A stretch of DNA of 64,000 nucleotides from Planococcus rifietoensis (GTDB taxonomy: Bacteria > Bacillota > Bacilli > Bacillales_A > Planococcaceae). The stretch spans positions 3,056,501 to 3,120,500 of the forward strand of contig NZ_CP013659.2 of NCBI RefSeq assembly GCF_001465795.2. Direction: 5' to 3'. Under the pieces are notes generated by a model that worked only from the letters and a program-made list of their open reading frames with translations, was not told the DNA's origin and made no database searches. Each line of letters starts with the position of its first letter. Position 1 is the first letter of the stretch. Below, one piece after another: positions 7,822-17,624 of this stretch. The translations under genes and the position numbers were made by a program.

Positions 7822-8825
7822 TCCAACAACATTTGATCCGCAAGCAGCGCATCACTTTGATTGTGCTCACCATTATTCTTTTGATCACCGCTGTCTTGAG
7901 TTTGGGGCTCGGCTATTCGACGCTCGGCTTTGGCCGGATTGTGCCCGTGCTGATGGGACAAGGTGATTTTAAAGAAGAGTTTGTGCTGTATTCCATCCGG
8001 ATGCCAAGGCTGCTCATTACATTCCTGGCGGGGATGGCACTCGCGTTATCCGGCGCAGTGCTGCAGAGCATTACACGCAATGATTTGGCCGACCCTGGTA
8101 TCATCGGCATCAATTCCGGCGCCGGTGTCGCCATTGCCGTTTTCTTTTTATTCATCCCTGTAGAGCCGGGTTCTTTTGCTTTCCTATTGCCGTTCGTTGC
8201 GTTTCTAGGCGCGTTTATCACGGCGATTCTGATTTACTTGTTCTCCCGCGATCCGCGCACAGGCCTTCAACCGGTCCGTCTCGTCCTGGTAGGGATCGGG
8301 TTTTCCATGGCGTTATCCGGCGTCATGATTGTGCTGATTTCATCTGCCGAGCGGGAAAAAGTGGATTTCATAGCCCAGTGGCTCGCAGGTTCCATTTGGG
8401 GCACCGACTGGCCATTTATCCTGGCGCTTTTGCCTTGGCTTGTCGTGTTGATTCCGTTTGTCCTGTATAAAGCGAACCGGCTGAACATCCTCGGGCTCGG
8501 CGAATCCGCCGCCATCGGGCTCGGCCTCAATATTGGCAAAGAACGCGCCGTGTTATTGCTTGCTGCCGTCGCGCTTGCTGCCGCTGCGGTTTCTGTCACC
8601 GGCAGCATCGCCTTTATCGGCTTGATGGCCCCGCATCTCGCAAAAGCGCTTGTCGGGCCGCGCCATCAATTGTTCCTGCCCGTCGCCATCCTGCTCGGCG
8701 GCTGGCTGCTGCTCGCGGCTGACACGATCGGCCGCAACTTGCTTGAACCGTCGGGCATTCCGGCTGGCGTCATGGCAGCATTGATCGGCGCACCGTATTT
8801 TGTTTATTTATTGATGAAGAAATAA
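7818..8825 (+). CDS. FecCD-family siderophore permease, subunit 2
   Basis: A 335-residue FecCD permease, partner of the preceding one. It shows MALALSGAVLQSITRNDLADP near 72-92 and the coupling loop GESAAIGLGLNIG. GGAGGTG inside the upstream gene serves the ATG at 7818. Last gene of the Fur-type operon, ended by a strong bidirectional hairpin. Confidence 0.92.
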   Translation: MIQQHLIRKQRITLIVLTIILLITAVLSLGLGYSTLGFGRIVPVLMGQGDFKEEFVLYSIRMPRLLITFLAGMALALSGAVLQSITRNDLADPGIIGINSGAGVAIAVFFLFIPVEPGSFAFLLPFVAFLGAFITAILIYLFSRDPRTGLQPVRLVLVGIGFSMALSGVMIVLISSAEREKVDFIAQWLAGSIWGTDWPFILALLPWLVVLIPFVLYKANRLNILGLGESAAIGLGLNIGKERAVLLLAAVALAAAAVSVTGSIAFIGLMAPHLAKALVGPRHQLFLPVAILLGGWLLLAADTIGRNLLEPSGIPAGVMAALIGAPYFVYLLMKK

Positions 8826-8826
8826 A

Positions 8827-8866
8827 AAAAACGGCTCATCCCCTTTTGTCGGGGCATGAGCCGTTT
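8827..8866. terminator. Bidirectional terminator between siderophore operon and nhaC
   Basis: AAAACGGCTCAT and complement with inner CCCC/GGGG pairs, flanked by A and T runs on the two strands. Confidence 0.9.
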
Positions 8867-8876
8867 TGCTGTTGTT

Positions 8877-10346
8877 TTATACCGGTTCTTCCTGCGCATC
8901 CATTTCCATGCGCGCTTCACGGTCTTTGAGCTTCTGCATTTCCTCATCGGTCATGAATTCGACTTTCCAGCCGAGGAACGCCATCAGGATGGCGATGATC
9001 GGCACTGAGTAATTCAATACCGCATACGGCGCATAGGCGAATGGATGGACCGCGAGCGTCGCCAGGATGAACACGCCGCATGTGTTCCACGGAACGAACG
9101 GCGAGGTGATCGTCCCGCCGTCTTCCAGTGCGCGCGACAGGTTTTTCGAATGCAAGCCCTGGTCTTGATAAGCCCTTGCATACATCCGGCCAGGCAATAG
9201 AATCGAAATATACTGTTCAGATGCCGTGACGTTCGTCAAGAACGCGGACGCAACAGTCGCAGCGATCAGGCTGCCGGCTGTTTTTGCCAGCATCAAGATC
9301 TTGGTGACGATCGATTTCAACATGCCCGTGTGCTCCAATACACCGCCGAAGGTCATGGCGAAAATCGTCAAGGAAATCACGAACATCATCGAATCGATGC
9401 CGCCTCGATTGAACAAGGAATCGACCACTTCGTTGCCGGACGTGATGACATAGCCATCATGCAGCGCATTGACCGCTTCTGCGACCGATCCGCCCTGCAC
9501 CAAAATGTGGCACAGCCAGCCGAGCACGATGCCGATTCCGAGCGCCGGCAACGCTGGCACTTTCTTCATGACCAATACGATGACCGCCAAAGGCACGAGC
9601 AAGAGCCACGGCGAGATGACAAAATTGTCTTCAAGCGACGCCAGGATGGTATTGATGTTGGCGCTGTCGACCGAGTTTCCGGCAAACTGGCGGCCAAGGA
9701 AAAAGTAAGCGCCGAGGGCAATGATCATGCCGGGAATGGTCGTGTAGATCATGTGACGGATGTGGACGAACAAATTGGTGTTCGTGACCCCTGCCGCTAA
9801 GTTCGTCGTGTCCGACAGCGGCGACATCTTATCCCCGAAATAAGATCCCGAAATGACCGCTCCAGCGACCATTGCCGCTGGAATCCCCATGCTCGCGCCA
9901 ATGCCCATTCCGGCGATGCCGACAGTGCCCATCGTTGACCAGGAACTGCCGATCGCTCCAGCAACCAGTGCGCAGATCAAACAGATGGTGACAAGGAATA
10001 ATGACGGCGTAATGATTTTCAAGCCATAATAAATCATCGTCGCGACGATGCCTCCGCCAATCCATGAAGCGATGATCATGCCGACCATAATGATGATGAC
10101 CAATGCCGGAAGCGCGAGGCGGATTCCTTTGTAAGCTCCTTCTTCGATCATATGCCAGCGGTACCCCAACCGCCAGGCGATAATGACCGCGATTGTCGTG
10201 CCAAGAAGCAAGGGAATATGCGGGCTGCCTTCAAAAATGATAATTGTCACAGCCATGGCCGCCACCATGAAAATCAGCGGCAATAAAGCTAGCCAAAAGG
10301 GCACTTCGATCTCCTGCTGTTTTGGACGTTTCTTCTCCTCTTTCAT
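8877..10346 (-). CDS. nhaC: Na+/H+ antiporter NhaC
   Basis: A 489-residue antiporter of the NhaC family exporting Na+ in exchange for protons. About twelve helices are visible. The conserved stretch SYFGDKMSPLSDTTNLAA (about 165-182) is the family hallmark, and a second re-entrant motif GGTITSPFVPWNTCG lies near 410-425. The N-terminal 15 residues and C-terminal about 25 are charged and cytoplasmic. AAAGGGG precedes the ATG by nine bases. Single-gene unit; fits a halotolerant lifestyle common in Planococcaceae (inference). Confidence 0.93.
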   Translation of the reverse strand: MKEEKKRPKQQEIEVPFWLALLPLIFMVAAMAVTIIIFEGSPHIPLLLGTTIAVIIAWRLGYRWHMIEEGAYKGIRLALPALVIIIMVGMIIASWIGGGIVATMIYYGLKIITPSLFLVTICLICALVAGAIGSSWSTMGTVGIAGMGIGASMGIPAAMVAGAVISGSYFGDKMSPLSDTTNLAAGVTNTNLFVHIRHMIYTTIPGMIIALGAYFFLGRQFAGNSVDSANINTILASLEDNFVISPWLLLVPLAVIVLVMKKVPALPALGIGIVLGWLCHILVQGGSVAEAVNALHDGYVITSGNEVVDSLFNRGGIDSMMFVISLTIFAMTFGGVLEHTGMLKSIVTKILMLAKTAGSLIAATVASAFLTNVTASEQYISILLPGRMYARAYQDQGLHSKNLSRALEDGGTITSPFVPWNTCGVFILATLAVHPFAYAPYAVLNYSVPIIAILMAFLGWKVEFMTDEEMQKLKDREARMEMDAQEEPV

Positions 10347-10543
10347 GTCTCTAACCCCTTTGTGAAAATGGAATGAATGCTTGTATTTATTTTGCCACTA
10401 TACTGATTTCATTGCCACAGAAATTTTCAGATTACATCGATTTTTCGGAATTCGTAATAGTTCAAAGCAGGATTCTCACTTGCTTTTCCCGAATTGTAAT
10501 CGTATTGCCTAAGCTTCCGGCATCCTGTTATGGAAAGGGGAAG

Positions 10544-11086
10544 ATGACCGTGGGGAAACTGACTGTTTCGATGTATATCACACTCGATGGCGTCATGGAA
10601 GAGCCATCATGGACGGCAGCCTATTGGGATGATGAACTCGCCCAATTTCAACTGGGCCAGCTTTACAATAATGATGCTTTGCTGCTCGGGCGCGTCACGT
10701 ATGAGGGATTCGCTGCTACTTGGCCGACTGCTGAAGATGAACATGGCTTTGCGGACCGGATGAACGAAATCCCCAAATACGTCGTGTCGCACACGCTGAA
10801 GCGGACCGAGTGGAATGCGCGCCTGATCAACCACGATTTCGTAGAAGAGATCAAAAGGCTGAAGAAAACCGGACAGCGCTTGCTCGTCTACGGCAGCGCG
10901 GAGCTCATCGATACTTTGATCGAACATGATTTGGTCGACGAATTGCATTTGATGACCTTTCCGCTGCTGTTGGGTGAAGGAAAAAAACTGTTTCGCGACG
11001 GCACATCGCCCAAAGCATTCAAATTGCTGACAAGCTTTTCGACCGACCAGGGCGTCTTGATCGCCAATTATGCACCCGAACGGTAA
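10544..11086 (+). CDS. Dihydrofolate reductase-like (RibD C-terminal domain) protein
   Basis: A 180-residue member of the RibD-C/DHFR-fold group. It begins TVSMYITLDGVMEEP, has LLLGRVTYEGFA (about 42-53), and ends with the typical LVDELHLMTFPLLLGEGKKLF. These small proteins bind NAD(P)H and are paralogues of folate and riboflavin reductases; their substrates are mostly unknown. The frame is open further upstream, but the ATG at 10544 has an AAAGGGG site and begins exactly at the domain, so it is preferred. The 197 bases upstream hold no other gene. Confidence 0.85.
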   Translation: MTVGKLTVSMYITLDGVMEEPSWTAAYWDDELAQFQLGQLYNNDALLLGRVTYEGFAATWPTAEDEHGFADRMNEIPKYVVSHTLKRTEWNARLINHDFVEEIKRLKKTGQRLLVYGSAELIDTLIEHDLVDELHLMTFPLLLGEGKKLFRDGTSPKAFKLLTSFSTDQGVLIANYAPER

Positions 11087-11190
11087 TAAGATAGTTAAAA
11101 TAAATAAGCATGACCCTCTCCCTTTTGGGGAAAAAAGAAATCAGGCCGCCTCTTACTCAAGGCCATCCCGGAAGGAGCTGCCGTCTTGCG

Positions 11191-12537
11191 ATGACAGAAA
11201 ATGAAATCACTTTAGCGTTGATCCAATCATTGAAAGACGGTCGGACGCAAGACTTCCAGCACATACTCGATGAGCTGCAGCCTTATGACATCGCCGTCCA
11301 ATACCGCCATTTGCCAGAAAAGCACCGAGAACGCTTCCTGCTTCATCTGACGGTCCGCCAATTGACCGAGCTCATGCAAGAGCTTCACCGGAATGATCAG
11401 GTGCGTTTGCTTGAGCGGATGTCGGTCGACCAGTCGACCAAAGTGCTCGACTTGATGGACAATGACGATCTCGTTTCCCTCTTGTCCGATTTAGAACCGG
11501 CAATGATCGAAGAACTGCTGTCGCGCATGAACCGCGAGGAATCTTCCTATATCCAGAAGACCATGAATTATCCGCCGGAAACAGCGGGCCGCATCATGAA
11601 CAACCGCTACGTCTGGATTCCGCGCCATTACAGCATCCGTGAAGCCATCGATAAAATCCGAGATTTTGCGGAAATTGCCGAGTACTTGAACTATTTATAT
11701 GTCGTCGATGAAGACAAGAAACTGCTTGGGGTCGTTTCCTATAAAGATTTGATCCTCGGCGAGCTCGATGAACAAATTGATGATGTCATGTATACGCGCG
11801 TCGTCAAAGTCGATGCCTTGACCGACCAGGAAGAGGCAGCGGACATCATTAGCCGCTACGACTTTATCACCTTGCCCGTCGTCGATACGGAAAACCGGCT
11901 GCTCGGCATCATCACGGTCGATGATGTCATCGATGTCGTGTTGCAAGAAGCAAACGAAGACATTGAAAAGCTTTCCGCATCCGGTAAATCGATCGATTTC
12001 CAGACCCCGCCTTTTGTCGCGGCTTACCGCCGGTTGCCTTGGCTGATTTTGCTGTTGTTTATCGGGTTGATCTCCGGCGGCATCATCAGCCGCTTTGAAG
12101 ATACCTTGCAGACAGTTGTCGCTTTGACGTTCTTCATGCCGATGATTGCTGGCATGACCGGCAATACTGGCACACAATCGCTCGCGGTTGTCGTACGCGG
12201 CCTGGTCGGCCAACAACTTGATAAGAAAGGCACGTTTAAGCTCATCCTGCGCGAGTTATGGGTCGGCATCATCATCGGCGTCACCTGCGCCGTGCTAATT
12301 TTGCTCATCGCCTATATCTGGCAGGGCAGCCTGGTGCTCGGGCTCGTTGTCGGGAGTTCATTGCTGTTGACCTTGATCATCGGAACGCTCGCCGGCACGA
12401 TCATCCCGCTCGTCCTGTATCGGTTGAAAATAGATCCGGCTGTCGCATCGGGGCCTCTGATTACGACCATTAACGATATTCTCTCATTGCTTATTTATTT
12501 CGGGCTTGCTTCGCTGTTCATCTCTCGTTTGATGTGA
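11191..12537 (+). CDS. mgtE: Magnesium transporter MgtE
   Basis: A 448-residue Mg2+ channel/transporter. Order: MgtE N superhelix (about 1-130), a CBS pair (about 137-255) that senses cytosolic Mg2+, a plug helix, then five membrane helices (about 285-448). The pore motif PMIAGMTGNTGTQS is present near 315-328. I chose ATG 11191, where the domain begins; GGAAGGAG lies 13 bases upstream, a rather long spacing. The leader is only about 100 bases and shows no M-box riboswitch. Confidence 0.93.
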   Translation: MTENEITLALIQSLKDGRTQDFQHILDELQPYDIAVQYRHLPEKHRERFLLHLTVRQLTELMQELHRNDQVRLLERMSVDQSTKVLDLMDNDDLVSLLSDLEPAMIEELLSRMNREESSYIQKTMNYPPETAGRIMNNRYVWIPRHYSIREAIDKIRDFAEIAEYLNYLYVVDEDKKLLGVVSYKDLILGELDEQIDDVMYTRVVKVDALTDQEEAADIISRYDFITLPVVDTENRLLGIITVDDVIDVVLQEANEDIEKLSASGKSIDFQTPPFVAAYRRLPWLILLLFIGLISGGIISRFEDTLQTVVALTFFMPMIAGMTGNTGTQSLAVVVRGLVGQQLDKKGTFKLILRELWVGIIIGVTCAVLILLIAYIWQGSLVLGLVVGSSLLLTLIIGTLAGTIIPLVLYRLKIDPAVASGPLITTINDILSLLIYFGLASLFISRLM

Positions 12538-12564
12538 ACAGCGTTTTTTTGAGCTGTTTTCTTT
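12537..12564 (+). terminator. Weak intrinsic terminator after mgtE
   Basis: AACAGC (12537-12542) pairs with GCTGTT (12553-12558), then TTCTTTATT. The stem is short and the loop contains the T run, so strength is uncertain. Confidence 0.5.
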
Positions 12565-12679
12565 ATTCCGAGTAATCAACTATGTATAATAAGGGGAAAC
12601 TTTATGCAACAACATTCTCCTGCTTATGACGGCTTGTTTCAGAGCCGATCGGCCATAAAAAAACTCGGAGGGATTCACT

Positions 12680-13093
12680 ATGACCATTCCAAAACCGCTC
12701 GTCCAGCTCAATCAAGCCTTTCTTGTCGCCACGGCATTAGCCGGGCTCATCGTTCATCCGTTAATCCTGCTCGTCCCTTTTGCCATCGGAGTCGTCACTC
12801 TGATCACCAAGAAAAACCCACTGATTGCATTCGGCCGCCGCTTTTTGCCGAATCCTCCTAATAGTTACTTGCAAGAAGACCGCGATCAGCAATTGTTCAA
12901 CCAATGGATCGCCACTGTCTGCCTCGGGCTCGCCCTGTTGTTTTTCGCAGCGGGCTTGCCGATTATTGCCACCGTTTTCGGCGCTATGGTCATTGTCGCT
13001 GCTGGTGTCGCGCTCATGGGCTATTGCATCGGCTGCACCGTGCGCTATCAGTTGATGATGTGGAAACACCGCCGCGCAAAAACGTATTATTAA
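12680..13093 (+). CDS. DUF4395 family membrane protein
   Basis: A 137-residue protein with three or four hydrophobic segments (about 12-45 and 78-115). It begins IPKPLVQLNQAFLVATAL and ends with the pair of cysteines in GYCIGCTVRYQ, both hallmarks of DUF4395. GGAGGG is eight bases before the ATG. The family's function is unknown; the CxxC near the membrane face suggests redox or metal contact (inference). Followed by a bidirectional terminator shared with proA. Confidence 0.82.
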   Translation: MTIPKPLVQLNQAFLVATALAGLIVHPLILLVPFAIGVVTLITKKNPLIAFGRRFLPNPPNSYLQEDRDQQLFNQWIATVCLGLALLFFAAGLPIIATVFGAMVIVAAGVALMGYCIGCTVRYQLMMWKHRRAKTYY

Positions 13094-13110
13094 GGTATTT
13101 ATAAATGAAC

Positions 13111-13145
13111 AAAAAAAGCGGAGACCGCAGTCTCCGCTTTTTTTA
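13111..13145. terminator. Bidirectional terminator between DUF4395 gene and proA
   Basis: AAAAAAAGCGGAGAC and its full complement around a CGCA loop. Confidence 0.92.
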
Positions 13146-14420
13146 TTTTGTTTGGCCGTTGCCTTTAATGAGGTATTTCGTAGATGTCAGTGCCGGCAAT
13201 CCCATCGGCCCGCGTGCGTGGAGCTTTTGCGTACTGATGCCGATTTCGGCGCCAAAGCCGAATTCAAAGCCATCCGTAAAGCGCGTTGACGCGTTATGGT
13301 AGACCGCTGCTGCATCCACTTCCGTGAAGAATTGCTGGACGCTTTCCGCCTGTTCCGAAATGATTGCCTCGGAATGCTTCGTGCCGTACTGGTTGATATG
13401 CTTGACCACTTCATCCACGCTTCCTACCGTTTTCAGCGCGAGTTCGTAAGCCAAGTATTCCGTTCCCCAATCGGCTTCTTCCGCCGGGATGATGCCGCTG
13501 CCTGATTGCTGCGCCTTTTCATCGCCGTGGATCTTGACGTCTTTTGCCTGCAAGGCTTCAATCAGTTCCGGAAGATGCTGCTCAGCCCATTTCTCGTGGA
13601 CGAGGATGGTTTCGCAAGAATTGCAGACCGATGGACGCTGGGTTTTCGCGTTCAATGCGATTTCGATTGCCATGTCCTTGTCCGCCGTCTCGTCGATATA
13701 GACGTGGCAATTGCCTGCGCCTGTCTCAAGTACCGGTACAGTTGAGTTTGCGACGACCGTCTTGATCAAATTGGCGCCGCCACGTGGAATCAACACATCC
13801 AAATAGTCGTTTAACTTGAACATGGCAGATGCCGCTTCTCGGCTCGTGTCTTCCAGCAATTGCACAGAATCCACCGGCAATTCGCTTTGTTCAAGCGCAC
13901 GGTGAATAACGGCGACGATGGCGGTGTTCGAGTGGATTGCAGTCGAACTGCCGCGCAGGACGACGGCATTGCCGGTTTTCAGGCAAAGACTTGACGCATC
14001 CACCGTGACGTTCGGGCGGGCTTCGTAAATCATGCCCACCACGCCAAGCGGTACGCGTACTTTCGTCATATCGAGGCCATTCGGCTGCTGCCAATGTTCG
14101 AGCACTTCACCGACTGGATCGGTGAGTTTGGTCAATTGGATCAGCGCATCCGCCATATCCGCCAGACGCTCTTCATCGAGTTTAAGGCGGTCGACGAGCG
14201 ATTCACTCATGCCGTTTGCGCGCCCCGCTTCAATGTCTTTCAAGTTTTCTTTTAAAATGAAAGCTTTTTCAGCCATTAGCTGCTGAGAGATGAGTTCTAA
14301 TGCTTTATTTTTCAGGGTGGTGTCGGCTTTCGCGAGTTCCCCCGCTGCCGCTTTCGCTTTTTTCGCTTTTTGTACCAGTTCTGTCTCCAAAGCTGCTTCC
14401 TTTTGAAGAACTTCTGTCAT
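13143..14420 (-). CDS. proA: Gamma-glutamyl phosphate reductase ProA
   Basis: A 425-residue NADPH-dependent aldehyde dehydrogenase superfamily enzyme that reduces gamma-glutamyl phosphate to glutamate semialdehyde, second step of proline synthesis. Catalytic Cys lies in [14 protein letters not shown] (about 270-283), and the substrate region PRGGANLI and GAGNCHVY are intact. AAAGGAG precedes the ATG by eight bases. It lies 29 bases downstream of proB in one operon. Full length for the family. Confidence 0.96.
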   Translation of the reverse strand: MTEVLQKEAALETELVQKAKKAKAAAGELAKADTTLKNKALELISQQLMAEKAFILKENLKDIEAGRANGMSESLVDRLKLDEERLADMADALIQLTKLTDPVGEVLEHWQQPNGLDMTKVRVPLGVVGMIYEARPNVTVDASSLCLKTGNAVVLRGSSTAIHSNTAIVAVIHRALEQSELPVDSVQLLEDTSREAASAMFKLNDYLDVLIPRGGANLIKTVVANSTVPVLETGAGNCHVYIDETADKDMAIEIALNAKTQRPSVCNSCETILVHEKWAEQHLPELIEALQAKDVKIHGDEKAQQSGSGIIPAEEADWGTEYLAYELALKTVGSVDEVVKHINQYGTKHSEAIISEQAESVQQFFTEVDAAAVYHNASTRFTDGFEFGFGAEIGISTQKLHARGPMGLPALTSTKYLIKGNGQTK

Positions 14421-14449
14421 CCAATCTTCTCCTTTCGAATTTCCGTACC

Positions 14450-15220
14450 TTACGCTAATTCTTTAACGGGTTTTGCGATATACGTCCCGTCGCCGTTTCC
14501 ATCCATGATCTCAACCAATTTTTCACTGCCTTCTCCTGTGCCGATGAACACATCGACGCCGAAGTTATGGGCTGTTTTTGCGGCTTCCACTTTTGTCTTC
14601 ATGCCGCCTGTCCCGACATCCGATCCAGCACCGGATGCGGCTTCCATCAATTCATCTGGAATATCCTTCAAATGGGTATATCTCTCAGCAGATGGGTTGG
14701 TCTTCGGATTATCGGCGTAAATGCCGTTGATGTCGGTCAAAATGATCAATTGATCAGCACGCACAAGCCCACTGACAAGAGCCGACAGCATATCGTTATC
14801 GCCGAAGGTCAATTCCTCGACCGCTACCGAATCGTTTTCGTTGATGACCGGCATCATGCCGCGCTCCAACAATTTCGAAATGGTATCGTCCGCTTTTTGG
14901 TACAAGTCCTTCGTCAATAATAATTGCGCAGAGACGATATCGAAATTCTTGAATTCCGTCGCATACGCCTGCGCAAGCAGGCTTTGCCCGACGGCTGCTG
15001 CCGATTGCTTGTCGACAATTGTATCCGGGCGGGATAAATAACCCATGCTCGTGCATCCGGCTGCAACTGCGCCAGATGAGATCAAGATGACGTCATGCCC
15101 TTCTTCTTTCAAGCGGGCCAACGCCCCGACGTGTTCGCGCAACTTCGTGATGGACAATTTACCGTGGCTGTCCGTCAATGAGCTGCTTCCTATTTTCACT
15201 ACTATTCTTTTCTTTTCCAT
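14450..15220 (-). CDS. proB: Glutamate 5-kinase ProB, short form without PUA domain
   Basis: A 256-residue amino-acid kinase that phosphorylates glutamate with ATP to start proline synthesis. It shows [11 protein letters not shown] at the N-terminus, [30 protein letters not shown] and [12 protein letters not shown]. The protein ends at about residue 256, right after the kinase fold; the roughly 100-residue PUA domain present in E. coli and B. subtilis ProB is absent. The ATG at 15220 is chosen because GGGTGGTGA sits seven bases upstream; GTG codons further upstream lack a site. Operon with proA. Confidence 0.94.
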   Translation of the reverse strand: MEKKRIVVKIGSSSLTDSHGKLSITKLREHVGALARLKEEGHDVILISSGAVAAGCTSMGYLSRPDTIVDKQSAAAVGQSLLAQAYATEFKNFDIVSAQLLLTKDLYQKADDTISKLLERGMMPVINENDSVAVEELTFGDNDMLSALVSGLVRADQLIILTDINGIYADNPKTNPSAERYTHLKDIPDELMEAASGAGSDVGTGGMKTKVEAAKTAHNFGVDVFIGTGEGSEKLVEIMDGNGDGTYIAKPVKELA

Positions 15221-15344
15221 TGTTACAGTCACCACCCGATTTTGATTATTTAATGAGCTCTCCCATTACGATCAAAAGCGGAAGAACCCGGTCTCCGTAA
15301 AACGCTTTACAATGGCTGACTTGCGTTGTCTGATAATAAGAATT

Positions 15345-15373
15345 ATTATGCAATTAAATGCATTTTAAGTCAA
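15345..15373 (-). promoter_or_regulatory. Candidate SigA promoter of proBA
   Basis: On the minus strand TTGACT (15368-15373), 17-base spacer, CATAAT (15345-15350). The transcript leader to proB would be about 120 bases. No T-box is visible in it. Confidence 0.5.
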
Positions 15374-15431
15374 CTATTAATTTCAAAAATACTTATAAAA
15401 CGGTTATCTAAATAATAAAACCTGCATATTT

Positions 15432-15659
15432 ATGAATATTTATTCAAAAAGCCCGTTTCATTATAAACCATTTCCAGTTCCGGAGATGGCGGCTGCGCAT
15501 TCTTCGCCGGCCGTTAATTTCCAGCGGCAGCTGATCGCGGGCAGCACACCAATCATAAGTAGCAAGTGTAACATAACCAGAGGGTACTTCAAGTTCAGGG
15601 AGGGGATTTCGCCTTATGAAAGGGCTTTCATTATGGATATAAAGTAGGTAAAAAGACAT
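15432..15659. other. Higher-GC island in AT-rich gap upstream of proBA, with overlapping ORFs on both strands
   Basis: Between the proB promoter and the next gene the AT-rich DNA is interrupted by about 150 bases of balanced composition. Both strands hold a 71-codon ORF (plus 15432-15647, minus 15444-15659). Neither has a ribosome site, and I recognise neither product. The minus frame has a compositionally protein-like stretch rich in Arg and Trp at its end. This may be a gene remnant, an RNA or a foreign fragment. The remainder of the gap (15221-15744) shows only the candidate proBA promoter. Confidence 0.35.
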
Positions 15660-15744
15660 ATTTAAAGATCAACAAAAGCCCACACCGTAAGGGATGCAGG
15701 CAAAATGCGTACAAGTGTTGCTATTTCATTCTAAAGTACCACAT

Positions 15745-16782
15745 TCAATGAAGCGCTGTTTTCGACAGCTCACGGCGTTTGGCCGCTCGCCGATAGCCTT
15801 GGATGATATCGCTCAACGCACCCACAATCATAATGATTAGGATGCCGCCAAAAATCCACGTCAGCGCATTGGTTCCGCCGAATGTAGCGGTGAGGAACTG
15901 GCGGAATTCGGGATTGAGCAATTCAGAATTGATGAAGATCAAGATAAACACGAGCACTGAAACCGTTTGGACCGCGGCATTGAATGTAGCCAGCCGGTAA
16001 TTCCAATAGCCGGCGCGCCATTGCCAAATGCCAAGCGACAACTCCAGGACGATGACGAGTGCAATGAATGGCCAATACGACAACAGCACGTCCTGGTTGA
16101 ATACTGCCATTTGAAAGCGCAAGCCTTCCCCATCGTCAGTGTAAATGCCGAGTACTTTATCGGCATTGAAATAGACCGTCGTCCAGATGACCATCCAAAT
16201 TAAACTGCCGAAGATCTGACTTTTTGCCACTTTCGCTTCCACCGGCTCGAGCAGCGCCTCCTGCCCTCCCCACTCTTTCAAGTCATCCGGCGTCCACTCG
16301 CCCATCGTCAGCCCGAGCGGCGTCTCCACGCCCGATTTATCCGCCCAGTCCATCACGGCAACGACGAGTGTGATCCAGAACAAAGTCTGCATGATGGTAT
16401 TGAAGATCGCGCTGATGATGTTGCCGATCAACGAGCCGAGCACCGTGATTAGCGTCTCGTCCTGGCCGATCCCTGAAACGATGCCGACGATGGTCACGAC
16501 AATGAGCGTGATGAGAACTGCCAACGGAATGACCAGCCTTAGCAAGCGGACATATAAATCGAAATAGCGCGGGCCGATCAAGTAACGCCTCACTTTTCCG
16601 TAATGCTCCGCCATGAGTGCTGGATGGCCGAATTCCTGGAGGACAGCCCGCTCTTCGCTTTCGCTACTGTCTGCCGTGAGCCGTTCCGAAAGTTTGCTTC
16701 TCAGGTCTTTTTCCGCGTCCTGGCGTTTTTCTTGCGGCAGCCGTTCCAGCACTGCCCGAATATACCGTTCACTTAGCTTCAT
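15745..16782 (-). CDS. HAAS-domain membrane protein (DUF1700-like)
   Basis: A 345-residue protein. Residues 1-60 form a helical HAAS-type domain (LSERYIRAVLERLPQEKR with following heptads), then six to seven membrane helices: about 86-110, 118-145, 195-215, 240-260, 275-295 and 308-330. HAAS domains are usually found beside PadR-type regulators or anti-sigma systems; no such partner is adjacent here. AAGGAG precedes the ATG by eight bases. Function unknown; a role in membrane or envelope signalling is only inference. Confidence 0.75.
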   Translation of the reverse strand: MKLSERYIRAVLERLPQEKRQDAEKDLRSKLSERLTADSSESEERAVLQEFGHPALMAEHYGKVRRYLIGPRYFDLYVRLLRLVIPLAVLITLIVVTIVGIVSGIGQDETLITVLGSLIGNIISAIFNTIMQTLFWITLVVAVMDWADKSGVETPLGLTMGEWTPDDLKEWGGQEALLEPVEAKVAKSQIFGSLIWMVIWTTVYFNADKVLGIYTDDGEGLRFQMAVFNQDVLLSYWPFIALVIVLELSLGIWQWRAGYWNYRLATFNAAVQTVSVLVFILIFINSELLNPEFRQFLTATFGGTNALTWIFGGILIIMIVGALSDIIQGYRRAAKRRELSKTALH

Positions 16783-16905
16783 AACCCCATCTCCTTTTGA
16801 GGCGGCCTATTATTAGCTCTATCATGAAGGATTTTTCTGGAAAATTCAATATAATAATCGGATTATTCTAATATTAAAATCCACTTAGGTTCCCTCTTTC
16901 TACGA

Positions 16906-16940
16906 CAAAACCCGGCTGTCTGGTCAACAGCCGGGTTTTG
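16906..16940 (-). terminator. Terminator after the lipoprotein gene
   Basis: CAAAACCCGGCTG (16906-16918) with full complement at 16928-16940; T run on the minus strand side. Confidence 0.85.
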
Positions 16941-16966
16941 TTTCTTCTATTGAAAAAGATGCTTCA

Positions 16967-17602
16967 TCAATCGAGCTTGATCGTGATGGTTTGTGCGGGT
17001 GCGAGCAGCTCTCCATCCGCAGCGAATAGCTTGCTGGTGGTCAACTTAATTTCTTGTGCCCCATCTTCCACGATGAAGCCAACATTTCCTGATTTTACTT
17101 CTCCGGGTTTCAGCCCTTCATTCAACGATTCCAAATACACGTCATCTTCCCAAGTCTTCACTTCGCCGCTTTCTGTCTCGATCAATGCGACTGGCGCAAA
17201 ATTCACTTCTTCGCTCGCAGCATTGTTGATTTCAACAAAGAACTTTGCCAGCTCGAATTCCTGGTCATGCGTGTAGGAATGGTAAAAATCGATCAAGCTA
17301 TAATCCGGCGTGTATTGCAGCAGCTTCGTTTCATGGATGGTCAGCTCGATATCGCCGATCTGCACCTTCTGAGGCTCCATATTGGCTGCCAATAGCTCCA
17401 AGCCGCCTTTTGCATCACGCGCTTTCTGGCCAGGTTCCTGCAAGCGCCGGTCGTCGCTCACTTGTGGGCTAAGGACATAGTGTTCCGTGTACGCGGGTGC
17501 TTCCGCTAAAGACGCCGCAGTCGCCGTCCCCTGTGCTGTCTCATTCTGGCAGCCCCATAACATTGCCAATGGGACGATCAGCCATGCTAATCTCGCTTTC
17601 AT
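16967..17602 (-). CDS. Predicted lipoprotein, DUF4352-like Ig fold
   Basis: A 211-residue secreted protein. The signal peptide ends in the lipobox AMLWGC (Cys about 18), so it should be anchored on the outer membrane face. Residues about 85-210 alternate short beta strands (IGDIELTIHETKLLQY, FFVEINNAASEEVNF, GNVGFIVEDGAQEIKL), a pattern typical of DUF4352/telomeric-repeat-binding-like Ig domains of Gram-positive lipoproteins. GGGAGCGGA precedes the ATG. It lies 22 bases downstream of the phosphatase gene on the same strand, so it may share the phosphate-regulated transcript. Confidence 0.7.
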   Translation of the reverse strand: MKARLAWLIVPLAMLWGCQNETAQGTATAASLAEAPAYTEHYVLSPQVSDDRRLQEPGQKARDAKGGLELLAANMEPQKVQIGDIELTIHETKLLQYTPDYSLIDFYHSYTHDQEFELAKFFVEINNAASEEVNFAPVALIETESGEVKTWEDDVYLESLNEGLKPGEVKSGNVGFIVEDGAQEIKLTTSKLFAADGELLAPAQTITIKLD

Positions 17603-17624
17603 CCAATCCGCTCCCTGCTATCGT

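Noticed and set aside
11087..11190. M-box (Mg2+) riboswitch before mgtE
   Set aside because: The leader is about 100 bases and shows none of the conserved M-box blocks.
15221..15430. T-box leader before proBA
   Set aside because: No AGGGTGGNACCGCG T-box sequence or antiterminator is present on the minus strand.
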